A stretch of DNA of 64,000 nucleotides from NCBI RefSeq assembly GCF_015182315.1, contig NZ_PRDL01000001.1, forward strand, positions 1,612,001 through 1,676,000, written 5' to 3'. The stretch is from Cellvibrio polysaccharolyticus. GTDB lineage: Bacteria; Pseudomonadota; Gammaproteobacteria; Pseudomonadales; Cellvibrionaceae. The translations under genes and the position numbers were made by a program. The notes beneath the pieces are model-generated. The model saw only the letters and a list, made by a program, of their open reading frames with translations, had not been told where the DNA came from and did not search any database. Positions 51,183-60,257 of this stretch are shown here, in pieces (the stretch's first letter is position 1; the number at the start of each line of letters is the position of its first letter).

Positions 51183-52640
51183 TTATCTGGATTCCACTTC
51201 CATAATGTCACGCTCGCGCGCCAGAATGTCGGCTGCCTCGTCGGGCGAAACCTTATTGCGCGGGGTGAGCAGGCTGATCAGGATACCGGCCGCAAAGGCA
51301 CCACCCATGGCCGGGATAATCGGATTACCCCAATAGGTCATCAACGATGGGCTCAACATGACGCCGCCGGAAATAAGCGAACCGCCCATCAGTGAAGCAA
51401 TGGCACCTTGCCAGGTGTAGCGCTGCCAGAAACGCCCCAGTACGCCACAGGCGCACATGCCCGACATAATGGTGGCAATCATCCCGGTGATATAGACAAT
51501 GATATCGTCGGAAATAAATGCCAACAGCATCGACACGCCAATAATTGCCACCAGCCCGATGCGTGAATAGCGCACCATATTTTGTTCCGCTGGCACCCGA
51601 CCTGTGAAAAGGATGTAAATATCACGCAGCAAAATTGCCACCCCGGCAATCGCATCCGAGCTGGCACTGGACATGGTGGCCGACAGACCAGCGATCAGTA
51701 CAATTACGCCCACCGTGAGTGGTAACACTTCCATGGCCAGAAATGGAAAGGAAAAATTTCGGTTTTCCAAATCCGGATTCATCGCATACGCGGCCATACC
51801 AATGAGCGCCGGAATAAATGAAAAGAACAAATATAAACTGCCGGACAGTGCGAAGGAATTGCGTGCTGCTTTTACGCTGCTCGCTGAATAAATTCGCTGG
51901 CGAAACGACGGTGTTGCCATCACCCCGACCATAATCACGGCCACCAGTGACAAGGCGTGAATAGCGCCGATTTTTTCTATACCGAGAAAAGACAAATTTT
52001 CCCGTGGCTGGTCAGACATTAAACTTTCCCAGCCACCGGCGAGATAAACCGACATGGCGGCCATCAGAATAAATCCAAAAAATAACACCACGACCTGAAT
52101 GGCATCGGTCCAGACCACCGCCCGGTAACCACCGATGACGATATAAATACTGAAGCCGGCGGCGATCAATAATTTGGCGATAGTGGGGTCAACCCCGGCG
52201 ATCCACGCCAGGTACATGCCGCCGCCGAGAATGTGCGCGCCCAGCCAGCCAATGCAGGCCAACAAAATGAGCACGCCCACCAGATTTTTAACATAGCGAT
52301 TGGCGCCCACGTACCAGGACAACTCTTCGCTCATGGTCATAAAGCGTTGTGCCCGTACCGGTGCAAACCACCAGGCGGTTAATAAAATACCCAGTGCGCC
52401 ACCAATGCCATAAAGCGTTCCTGCCCAGCCGTTGCTGTAGGCAAAACCTACTGCACCAATAGAAGAGCCTGTGCCGACCATGGTGGCCAGGGTTGTGGCC
52501 AGTGTCAGCATCATTGGCAGGCTGCGCCCGGCCAGCAAAAAATCTTCCCCGCCGCGTTGTTGACGCGAAACAAACCAGCCCAGCCACACCAGAAATGCAA
52601 TGTAAATAACAAATGCGCTGACAAATACAGAGGTGTTCAT
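51183..52640 (-). CDS. Sodium:solute symporter (SSS family)
   Basis: A 485-residue integral membrane protein with about thirteen hydrophobic segments, of the SSS family. The early GGEDFLLAGRSLP and the GYRAVVWTDAIQ segment are conserved. It is the last gene of the minus-strand unit rpiR-D-aminoacylase-ridA, which suggests uptake of an N-acyl-D-amino acid, an amino sugar or a peptidoglycan fragment. Substrate not determined. The start is ATG 52640 or GTG 52655. Confidence 0.85.
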   Translation of the reverse strand: MNTSVFVSAFVIYIAFLVWLGWFVSRQQRGGEDFLLAGRSLPMMLTLATTLATMVGTGSSIGAVGFAYSNGWAGTLYGIGGALGILLTAWWFAPVRAQRFMTMSEELSWYVGANRYVKNLVGVLILLACIGWLGAHILGGGMYLAWIAGVDPTIAKLLIAAGFSIYIVIGGYRAVVWTDAIQVVVLFFGFILMAAMSVYLAGGWESLMSDQPRENLSFLGIEKIGAIHALSLVAVIMVGVMATPSFRQRIYSASSVKAARNSFALSGSLYLFFSFIPALIGMAAYAMNPDLENRNFSFPFLAMEVLPLTVGVIVLIAGLSATMSSASSDAIAGVAILLRDIYILFTGRVPAEQNMVRYSRIGLVAIIGVSMLLAFISDDIIVYITGMIATIMSGMCACGVLGRFWQRYTWQGAIASLMGGSLISGGVMLSPSLMTYWGNPIIPAMGGAFAAGILISLLTPRNKVSPDEAADILARERDIMEVESR

Positions 52641-52728
52641 AGAATTTTTATGCACTCATTAATTTTTTTAGTCGCACCCTGAAAATGGCCAGCTGATGCC
52701 AGCGGCTCAGCTGCCCCGTTATCGGGTG

Positions 52729-53112
52729 TCAGCCTTTGAAACAAACCACTCCGACTTCAACTTTACAGTCCACCACCAGATCGCAAACCGAGCAAATTCG
52801 CGCGGGCGGATGTGCCCCGAATACGTCCTTGAATACTTTATTAAAAGACTGGAAGTAACGGGCATCGGTAAGAATCACCGTAACGTGAACCACATGTTCA
52901 AGATCATAACCGGCTTCACGCATAATGCTCAGGCAATTATCTATCGCCAGGCGTGACTGTTCTACCACGCTGCCTTCTACCACTTCGCCATCTTTCATCG
53001 GGGTCTGGCCGGAAACATACAACCAGCCGCCGGCTTCTACGGCGCGCGAAAAGGGCAGGTGTTGCCCTCCGGTGCCGGTACCGCCTTCGGCTCCGTAACG
53101 TTTAATACTCAT
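52729..53112 (-). CDS. RidA-family protein (copy 1)
   Basis: A 127-residue member of the RidA/YjgF family, enamine/imine deaminases that remove reactive intermediates such as 2-aminoacrylate. It contains the FSRAVEAGGWLYVSGQTP start and RICSVCDLVVDCKVEV end; the family's catalytic Arg is in PPARICSVC. ATG 53112 has AGGAG upstream. The gene lies 43 nt after the D-aminoacylase gene, consistent with handling unstable products of D-amino acid breakdown. Confidence 0.85.
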   Translation of the reverse strand: MSIKRYGAEGGTGTGGQHLPFSRAVEAGGWLYVSGQTPMKDGEVVEGSVVEQSRLAIDNCLSIMREAGYDLEHVVHVTVILTDARYFQSFNKVFKDVFGAHPPARICSVCDLVVDCKVEVGVVCFKG

Positions 53113-53155
53113 GGTGTCTCCTGATAAGTTATTCAAAAAAATATGAAAATAATAG

Positions 53156-54592
53156 TTAGTTTTTGCGATATAAAAATTGCCCGGCGCGGGCTTCCAGCGG
53201 TTGCTGGTCGCTAAAGCTCAATACGCCATTCACCCACACTTTTTCGATGCCCTCGGCGGCTTGCACCGGCTTTTCCCAGGTGGCGGTGTCGCGAATGGTT
53301 TGCGCATTGAAAAGCACCAGGTCGGCGTGATAACCGTTGGCAATCAGGCCACGTTTTTCAAGTTGAAAGCGTGATGCCGACAAGCCGGTCATTTTATGAA
53401 TGGCGGTGGCGATGGAAAACAACCCGCGTTGGCGGGCGTAGTGGCCAATCACCCGGGGAAATGCGCCCCATAACCGGGGATGTGGATGCGGGTCGTTGGG
53501 CAAGCCATCCGAGCCGATCATGGTGTGTGGCCAGGCGAGAATATTTTCGACATCGTCATCGTGCATACAATGATAAACCGCACCGGCCGGCATTAATTTT
53601 TTAGCAGTTTCTTCCAGTGATAATTGCCAATCGCTGGCGATATCGGCCAGCATGTTTCCGCTTTGTTCCGGGTGCGGGGTAGACCAGGTGATAAAAATAT
53701 CGTTGTCTGCGGTGACCTGTTTCAAATCCAGTGTGCTGGAGCTGGCGGTATAAGGGTAGCAATCACAGGCAATGGGATGTGCTGTCGACGCGCGCTGGAG
53801 GTGTTGCAATATTTCGCCACTGCGGCCCCAGTTGCCGGCACCGGCGCATTTCAAATGCGATACTACCAACGGCACCTTGCCGTGTTTGGCGGTGGCAAAC
53901 GCTTCGTCCATAGCTTCAAGAATGCCATCAAACTCGGTTCGTAAATGCGAGGTGTAAATGCCACCGGTGTTGGCCATTTCGCTGACCAGAGTAACAATTT
54001 CTGCGGTGCTGGCCGCATTGGCGCTGCCATAGGCGAGGCCTGAGCTTAACCCCAGGGCACCTTGTTGCAGCGCCTGCCGCAGTTGTTGCCGCATCTCATT
54101 GATTTCTTCATCGGTTGCGGTACGCAACAAATCATCCATCACATTATTGCGCAGTGTGGTGTGACCAACCAGCGCAGCGACGTTGACGTTGGGGCGGGCC
54201 AACTCAACGGCGCGGGCGTAAGCGGTAAAGGTGGGGTAGCGAAAATCTTTTTGTTCACCCAGTAAATTCATCGGATCGGGCGGGGCAGTTTTCAGACGGG
54301 CGCCCGCGGCACTGATGCCACAGTTACCGGTAATCACGGTGGTAACACCCTGACTGATTTTGGCAAACATGTGCGGCGCTTTAATGACGTTGGTATCGTC
54401 GTGGGTGTGTACGTCGATAAAACCCGGTGCGAGGAATAGACCCTCACCATCAATAGCGTGAGTGGCCGGGGGAGCGCTGCCTTCCGGCAACAGCGTTAGC
54501 ATGCCATCGCGGATGGCGACTTCCGCGTTAAACGGAGCACTGTTGCTGCCATCAATAATGGTGGCGTTGCAGATGAGCGTGTCGTAAATCAT
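53156..54592 (-). CDS. N-acyl-D-amino-acid deacylase (D-aminoacylase)
   Basis: A 478-residue metallo-dependent hydrolase of the amidohydrolase superfamily. The metal ligands begin with HTH (His62 and His64) in GFIDVHTHDD, with the metal Cys in TGNCGIS and further His residues in SHLR and VSHLKCAG. The SDGLPNDPHPHPRLWGAFPRV segment (given at 53440-53525) marks the D-aminoacylase group. It releases a free D-amino acid from N-acyl-D-amino acids. It lies 27 nt after the rpiR-type gene. Confidence 0.88.
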   Translation of the reverse strand: MIYDTLICNATIIDGSNSAPFNAEVAIRDGMLTLLPEGSAPPATHAIDGEGLFLAPGFIDVHTHDDTNVIKAPHMFAKISQGVTTVITGNCGISAAGARLKTAPPDPMNLLGEQKDFRYPTFTAYARAVELARPNVNVAALVGHTTLRNNVMDDLLRTATDEEINEMRQQLRQALQQGALGLSSGLAYGSANAASTAEIVTLVSEMANTGGIYTSHLRTEFDGILEAMDEAFATAKHGKVPLVVSHLKCAGAGNWGRSGEILQHLQRASTAHPIACDCYPYTASSSTLDLKQVTADNDIFITWSTPHPEQSGNMLADIASDWQLSLEETAKKLMPAGAVYHCMHDDDVENILAWPHTMIGSDGLPNDPHPHPRLWGAFPRVIGHYARQRGLFSIATAIHKMTGLSASRFQLEKRGLIANGYHADLVLFNAQTIRDTATWEKPVQAAEGIEKVWVNGVLSFSDQQPLEARAGQFLYRKN

Positions 54593-54619
54593 GTTGCCCC
54601 TTGAACACAGGGCAACCGA

Positions 54620-55486
54620 TCAGTCGCCCAGTGGTAAACGGTCGTTACCGTGTTTATGGTTGTCGAGGTGCAGCTTGAGGCGGCGTAATTTTTCCCGGCT
54701 TTTACGCTTGTGACGAATTGCCACCTCGGTTGCCAGTACATCAATAGCTGCCAGCAGCACATAGCGCGAAGCGCTGGGTTTAAAAATATAATCTGTCTCA
54801 ATCGGCGCGATAGGAATCACCAGATCGCAGCTTTCTGCCAGCGGCGTGTCCAGCGGTGTAATCGTTACCGCTTTGGCACCGTATTCCCGGGCGATATTGA
54901 CCGCATCGGTTACATCCGGGCTAAAACCCCCCAGCGATAGCGCCAGAACCACATCATTGGGCTCAATGGCAGCTGCTGCCATGCGCATCAACATCGGATC
55001 GTTGTAAGCGGTGGCTGCCAGCCCCAGTCTGAACAGCCGATGCTGACACTCTTGCGCCATGATGGTAGAGCCGCCTCCCACGCCAAAAATTAATACCTGT
55101 CGGGCGTTACTGATCAGGTCGGCAGCCGGTTCAATAATCTCCGTGGTAATCAGGTTGGCATTAAAATCCAGCGCTGATTTGATGGCTTCGTACACACCGT
55201 GAATGCCGGTGGGTTCAATCGTCACCTCGGAAATAAAACGCTGCCCTACCGCCAGCGATTGCGCCAGGCGTAATTTCAGGTGGCGAACATCTTTGCAATC
55301 CAGCACTTTGGCAAAGCGGGTAACCGTGGCTTCGCTAACTTCGGCCCGTTTTGCCAGAGTGTTGATGCTGGCGTGGGCGGCAAAATTCAAATCCTCCAGA
55401 ATCAGGCGGGCGATTTTTTTCTCGGCCTCGCTGAATTGATCCTGCAGCTTGCTGATTCTTGAAACAATATCGATGTCGTTAGCCAC
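54620..55486 (-). CDS. MurR/RpiR-family transcriptional regulator
   Basis: A 288-residue regulator. The N-terminal helix-turn-helix (about residues 1-75, with SINTLAKRAEVSEATVTRFAK) is followed by a SIS sugar-phosphate-binding domain (about residues 120-260; IFGVGGGSTIMAQE). It lies at the head of the minus-strand D-amino acid unit and faces a divergent set of genes. Family members sense phosphosugars such as MurNAc-6-P or GlcNAc-6-P. It is the best candidate to bind the palindrome at 55634-55656. Confidence 0.88.
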   Translation of the reverse strand: MANDIDIVSRISKLQDQFSEAEKKIARLILEDLNFAAHASINTLAKRAEVSEATVTRFAKVLDCKDVRHLKLRLAQSLAVGQRFISEVTIEPTGIHGVYEAIKSALDFNANLITTEIIEPAADLISNARQVLIFGVGGGSTIMAQECQHRLFRLGLAATAYNDPMLMRMAAAAIEPNDVVLALSLGGFSPDVTDAVNIAREYGAKAVTITPLDTPLAESCDLVIPIAPIETDYIFKPSASRYVLLAAIDVLATEVAIRHKRKSREKLRRLKLHLDNHKHGNDRLPLGD

Positions 55487-55633
55487 AGCGCATTCCCATG
55501 TGGATGGTCGAACAGTTCATCAACCTGCAAATGCAAATTGATACCGAAAGCCATTCTACCGCCGGGGTTGCTGCTTTAACACCGTCTATGATTTACCTTG
55601 CAGACGATGACGGGTGATTATCGCTATGTTTTT

Positions 55634-55656
55634 AAATAACATTTAATGTGTTATTT
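55634..55656. promoter_or_regulatory. Inverted repeat, candidate RpiR operator
   Basis: Perfect 8-bp arms AAATAACA and TGTTATTT around TTTAATG, in the 299-nt divergent intergenic region between the regulator and the PLP enzyme gene. Its place and symmetry suit a regulator site serving both arms. Confidence 0.55.
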
Positions 55657-55785
55657 TGTTGGTACTTTATTTCATTTGTTGGCGTTAAGCAATGGATGGC
55701 TGGTAAATTTCCAGGGCGGTTCGCCAGTGTTCAGGTTCCGCGGCCAAGGCGCTTGTCAGAACTTTGTATTTCAAGAGATGTAGCA

Positions 55786-57015
55786 ATGCAAAATCGAAAA
55801 GATGTGGTGAAAGGGATGGGCGAAGCCATGCTCAAGGGGCCGGCCAACCTGTTGCGAGAAGACATCAGTTTGCCAGCGGTGGTGTTGTATCAAAGTCGTT
55901 TGCAAAACAACCTTCACTGGATGCGCGATTTTGCCGCACATTATCAGGTGGCGCTCGCGCCGCACGGAAAAACCACCATGGCTCCGGCGTTATTTGCCCG
56001 GCAGTTGCAAGCGGGTGCCTGGGGCATAACGCTGGCCACTGCGGTGCAGTGCGTCCATGCCTGGCAGCATGGCGTAAGACGGATTCTGATGGCCAATCAA
56101 TTGGTGGGGCGGCAGAACATGTTGATCATCTCCCGTCTTTTAACGAACCCGGATACCGATTTTTATTGCCTGCTGGATTGCGAAGAAAATCTGCAACAAC
56201 TGGAGCAGTTTTTTACCGCGCAACAGCAACAGATCAAGGTTTTGATTGAAGTCGGTATCGCCGGTGGTCGCTGTGGTTTACGCACTCGCGAGGCGGTCAT
56301 CGCGCTGGCAGAAAAAGTGCAGCAATGTCATGCGGTCAAGCTGGCCGGCATTGAAACCTATGAAGGCGTTATTCACGGTGAAGATGCGGTGGCTCAGGTC
56401 AACGCCCATTTGCTGCGGGTAAAGGATATGTGCCAAACGTTAATCACCCGAGGTTTGTTTCACACCGATAGCGTTATCCTCAGTGGTGCAGGTTCTGCCT
56501 GGTACGATCTGGTGGCTGAGCGTTTTGCCGAGGATCTTCCTGCATCCATACTGCCGGTTATCCGGCCAGGTTGTTACCTGGTGCATGACCACGGTTTGTG
56601 CGACTGCGGTCAGCAAAAAATTATGGCGCGTTCTTCGGTTGCTCGCGCCATGGGCTACGACCTGCAAAGCGCGATGGAAATCTGGGCTTATGTGCAATCC
56701 ATTCCGGAGCCTGGTGTAGCGGTTATTGGCATGGGCAAGCGCGATGTGGCGTTTGATGCAGGCTTACCCTTGCCGCTGCTGCATTACCGTCCAGGTGAGG
56801 AGGCACCACTGGCTATTCAGGAGGAATGGCAAGTAGCATCCATGATGGATCAACATGCCAAACTGGTATTTCCGGCCGGCAGTGATTTACGGGTTGGCGA
56901 TATGATTGCTTTTGGTACATCGCACCCGTGCCTCACCTTTGATAAATGGCGGCGGATGAATGTGATTTCTGACCGTTATGATGTGGTTGAAGAAATTGAA
57001 ACTTTTTTTCAATAA
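55786..57015 (+). CDS. D-threonine aldolase / D-amino acid deaminase-like PLP enzyme
   Basis: A 409-residue fold-type III PLP enzyme of the DSD1/D-threonine aldolase group. The PLP Lys is in PHGKTTMAP, the barrel core runs to about residue 270, and the C-terminal domain carries the likely metal ligands in GTSHPCLTFDKW. Relatives are called amino acid deaminase or D-serine dehydratase. ATG 55786 has AAGAGA upstream; the open frame extends 46 codons further up but without family sequence. It would turn D-threonine or D-serine into glycine plus acetaldehyde or pyruvate plus ammonia. Confidence 0.83.
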   Translation: MQNRKDVVKGMGEAMLKGPANLLREDISLPAVVLYQSRLQNNLHWMRDFAAHYQVALAPHGKTTMAPALFARQLQAGAWGITLATAVQCVHAWQHGVRRILMANQLVGRQNMLIISRLLTNPDTDFYCLLDCEENLQQLEQFFTAQQQQIKVLIEVGIAGGRCGLRTREAVIALAEKVQQCHAVKLAGIETYEGVIHGEDAVAQVNAHLLRVKDMCQTLITRGLFHTDSVILSGAGSAWYDLVAERFAEDLPASILPVIRPGCYLVHDHGLCDCGQQKIMARSSVARAMGYDLQSAMEIWAYVQSIPEPGVAVIGMGKRDVAFDAGLPLPLLHYRPGEEAPLAIQEEWQVASMMDQHAKLVFPAGSDLRVGDMIAFGTSHPCLTFDKWRRMNVISDRYDVVEEIETFFQ

Positions 57016-57107
57016 TTTTTTGCACACAGTTTTTTGAATAAAAAATTGTATAAAAATCGGCTTTGAAATCATGGTTGGCCGCGAGCCGGCATGAGCAGGA
57101 AATCACT

Positions 57108-59525
57108 ATGAAACTGATGACATGGATCACCGCTTGTGTGCTCTGGTGCGGCGCAACCAGCGCCTCAGCGCTTGAAGACAAACTCTTGCCGTTAATGCCA
57201 TGGCCTCAATCTGTTGAACAGCAGGAGGGCTTTTTTGCGTTGGATGCAGAATGGCATTATCAGGTTGAAGGTATTGCTTCGCTACGCATGGACAAAGCTT
57301 TGCAACGGTTTTCCGAGCGGGTTTCGCGTATTACCGGAAACCCATTTACCGTGCAGGCATTGCCATCATCCCGCCGTAAATCATCACCGCAACTGACCGT
57401 GCAGCTGGTATCCGACGATGCCGATAACAGGGTCACCTCACCGGGCATTGACGAATCCTACGCGCTTACCGTTACCACTACCGGCATTGTGCTTCACGCT
57501 GAGACGGTTCAGGGGGCGATGCACGGGCTGGAAACGCTGTCCCAACTGGTGCAGCAAAATAATGGTGGCTGGGGCATTCCGGCGGTGACCATTCAGGACG
57601 CCCCGCGGTTTATCTGGCGCGGCGCCTTGCTGGATGTGTCGCGGCATTTTATGTCGCTGGAGGCGTTGAAGCGCCAGATTGATGGCATGGCAGCGGCAAA
57701 GCTGAATATCTTTCACTGGCATATCACCGATGACCAGGGTTGGCGAATGGAATCCCGCCGCTATCCCCGTTTGCACCAGCAGGCATCCGGTGGGCAATAT
57801 TTTACTCAGGAACAAATACGCGAGTTGGTGGCTTACGCCTGGGATCGTGGTATTCATGTGCTGCCGGAAATTGATATGCCGGGTCACGTCAGTGCGCTGG
57901 CCATCGCCTATCCCGAGCTGATGTCGGCTCCCGGCCCTTATGCGCCGGAAGATCGTTGGGGCGTGTTGAAGCCATTGCTGAACCCGGCGAATGATGAGGT
58001 GTATACCTTTATTGAAAATTTGTTGGGCGAGGTTAAAACACTTTTCCCGTTTGACTACATCCATATTGGCGGTGATGAAGTTGACCCTGAGCATTGGCAA
58101 AACAATACCGCCATTCGCGATTTTATGCAGCAAAAGCAACTGGCCGATACGCACGCCCTGCAGGCATATTTCAATCGCCGTGTGTCCGACATTCTTACCG
58201 GCTTGCAAAAAAAGATGATCGGTTGGGATGAAATTTTGCACCAGGATTTGCCGCGCGATATCGTTATTCAATCCTGGCAAGGGCAGGACGCGTTGGGCAA
58301 TGCGGTAAACCAGGGCTTTCAGGGAATTCTCTCAACCGGCTTTTATCTCGATCAACCGCAAACGTCTGCTTACCATTATCGCAATGAACCGGTGCCGCAG
58401 GCCTTGATTCTGGATCAGAATATTCACCCCGGTGAAAACTGGCAAAGTTGGCAGTTTTTCTTGCCGCGCAAACGCGGGTCTGCCATCCAGGGTTCTTTCA
58501 CGCTTATTGAAAGTGAAAAAGGCGAGTGGCGTGGCTACATGGATTTTGCCGGCAAAGCCCGCCGCGAATTAAAAAACCCGCGTTTTGTGCATGGCGTATT
58601 GCGCTTCGAGCTGGATACCTGGATGGGGCCCATCAGCTCGCGGTTATTGCTGCAAAACAAAACACTGGGCGGTGCCGTCATCGTTGGTAATGCTCCTTAT
58701 GTGGCGTCCGGCAAACAAATCGCCGGTTCTACGCTGGATGCAACCACGCCGCCGGCGGGCATCTTGCCGGTGGTGGTTGAAGAAGAGCAGGTCGTCAATA
58801 TTCTGGGGGGTGAGCTGGCGTTGTGGGCGGAAATGATTAATGAGTCAGTGCTCGATTTGCGTTTGTGGCCGCGCGGTTTTGTGGTTGGCGAGCGCTTATG
58901 GTCGGCGCAGGAAAAACGCGATGAAGATCATTTGTACCACCGCTTGAATAGAATTTCCGATTGGTCTGCTATCGCTATCGGTTTGCAGCATTTGCAACAA
59001 CAGGAGCAGGGGTTGAAAAATCTCGGCATCGAAGAAATACAACCCACCCGGATCTTATCGCAAGCCATAGAGCAGGCGCAGTATTACCATCGCCATCATG
59101 AAAAATCGGCGCATGCCACTTACTCCCGTAAAGATCCGTTGAATCTTTTTGTAGATACGCTGCCGGCAGAAAGCCTGACCCTGTATCAACTGCAACGTGC
59201 CATTGATTACTGGCTGCCGCGCCGTGACGATGCGGAGGCACTGCGGGTGATTCGTAGTCTGCTGGAATCCTGGGTAGCCAATTACCCGGCAGTACTGGCA
59301 ACCGCCGGTGAAAAACAGCCGCTGATAAAAGAGCTGGCACAACAGGTACAAATGGTAAGCCGTTTGGGTTTGCATTTGCTGGATCGTATTGCGCAACAAC
59401 AGCCGCTCACCGAAGGCGAGGTGCGTGAAGCTCAGGCAATCCTTACCGACGCCATGCGCATGCGCGAGGAGGTGGTGGTGTCGGTGGCTTTCCCGGTGGA
59501 ATCCCTGCTTGATGCAGCCAGGTAA
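57108..59525 (+). CDS. GH20 beta-N-acetylhexosaminidase (exported)
   Basis: An 805-residue GH20 enzyme with signal peptide (MKLMTWITACVLWCGATSASA). An N-terminal GH20b domain (about residues 30-160) precedes the catalytic barrel. In the barrel are HWHITDDQGWR and the catalytic Asp-Glu pair (323-324) in HIGGDEVDPEHW. A long C-terminal part (about 540-805) includes a beta insert and a helical tail. It releases terminal GlcNAc or GalNAc from chitin oligomers, glycans or peptidoglycan fragments. ATG 57108 has AGGA upstream, 92 nt after the PLP enzyme gene. Confidence 0.88.
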   Translation: MKLMTWITACVLWCGATSASALEDKLLPLMPWPQSVEQQEGFFALDAEWHYQVEGIASLRMDKALQRFSERVSRITGNPFTVQALPSSRRKSSPQLTVQLVSDDADNRVTSPGIDESYALTVTTTGIVLHAETVQGAMHGLETLSQLVQQNNGGWGIPAVTIQDAPRFIWRGALLDVSRHFMSLEALKRQIDGMAAAKLNIFHWHITDDQGWRMESRRYPRLHQQASGGQYFTQEQIRELVAYAWDRGIHVLPEIDMPGHVSALAIAYPELMSAPGPYAPEDRWGVLKPLLNPANDEVYTFIENLLGEVKTLFPFDYIHIGGDEVDPEHWQNNTAIRDFMQQKQLADTHALQAYFNRRVSDILTGLQKKMIGWDEILHQDLPRDIVIQSWQGQDALGNAVNQGFQGILSTGFYLDQPQTSAYHYRNEPVPQALILDQNIHPGENWQSWQFFLPRKRGSAIQGSFTLIESEKGEWRGYMDFAGKARRELKNPRFVHGVLRFELDTWMGPISSRLLLQNKTLGGAVIVGNAPYVASGKQIAGSTLDATTPPAGILPVVVEEEQVVNILGGELALWAEMINESVLDLRLWPRGFVVGERLWSAQEKRDEDHLYHRLNRISDWSAIAIGLQHLQQQEQGLKNLGIEEIQPTRILSQAIEQAQYYHRHHEKSAHATYSRKDPLNLFVDTLPAESLTLYQLQRAIDYWLPRRDDAEALRVIRSLLESWVANYPAVLATAGEKQPLIKELAQQVQMVSRLGLHLLDRIAQQQPLTEGEVREAQAILTDAMRMREEVVVSVAFPVESLLDAAR

Positions 59526-59561
59526 TCCGTTCATCATTCCGCCTTTTGCGAGAAGAGCCTT

Positions 59562-59909
59562 ATGACCATTCAACGAATCAACCCGGAGCCGCGCTGGTCC
59601 GATGTCACTATCTACAAGGGCATCGCGCATTTTGTCGAGGTGCCGGAAGACACCAGAGTGGGTGCCGAAGGCCAAATCAAACAGGTATTAGCCTTGGCCG
59701 AACAGCGCCTTGCGCTAATGGGCAGCGATAAAACCCGTTTGCTCTCCACCACAATTTACCTCACCGACCGCCAAAACGTTGAAGTCATGAACCGTTTGTG
59801 GGAAGCCTGGCTGCCCGCAGGTTGTGCGCCTTCACGTGCTTGTGTAAAAGTTGAGTTGTTGAATCCGGATATGCTGATTGAAATGGCTTTCGTGGCGGTG
59901 TGTGAATAA
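59562..59909 (+). CDS. RidA-family protein (copy 2)
   Basis: A 115-residue YjgF/RidA-type protein with IYKGIAHFVEVPED and the C-terminal SRACVKVELLNPDMLIE in which Arg is the family's catalytic residue. It is more distant from the canonical group than copy 1. It closes the plus-strand unit PLP enzyme-GH20-RidA. Confidence 0.82.
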   Translation: MTIQRINPEPRWSDVTIYKGIAHFVEVPEDTRVGAEGQIKQVLALAEQRLALMGSDKTRLLSTTIYLTDRQNVEVMNRLWEAWLPAGCAPSRACVKVELLNPDMLIEMAFVAVCE

Positions 59910-60009
59910 CTTTTTTACGGTTTAACGCATTGCGGTTATTTATCACGTGCCTTCGTCTGCAAACGATGGTGCACGTGAATTCCCCTGTTTTCAGATTGTT
60001 GTCCAACCC

Positions 60010-60257
60010 GATCTTTCCATTCTCTTTCCCTTGCGGTTCTTGCCACGATGATGGTTGCGGCAGGTTTTCATATGATCAATCTCAGTGTGATCAACGAGAA
60101 GAAAGAACAAACCCTGCCGTTTCTTATGAGCCTGCCAATTCGGCCTGTTGATTACGCCATGGTGATTGTCAATTTGATTTTGAAGAAGGAAGGTAAATTT
60201 TCCTGGGAAGTGGGGGGCCGGTCAATCAACCGAAACCCCCAGTTCGCGAAGGTATAA
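60010..60257 (+). pseudogene. ABC-2 type permease remnant
   Basis: A fragment whose translation SLAVLATMMVAAGFHMINL-SVINEKKEQTLPFLMSLPIRPVDYAM looks like the centre of an ABC-2 transporter permease (cut here for length; positions about 60020-60163). Nothing of the N-terminal or C-terminal membrane segments remains; after DYAM the sequence becomes unrelated. No start or ribosome site suits it. I read it as a decayed or truncated gene at a rearrangement point. Confidence 0.5.

Noticed and set aside
57438..58280. 280-codon minus-strand frame over the GH20 gene
   Set aside because: Antisense shadow of a strong coding gene, with no ribosome site.
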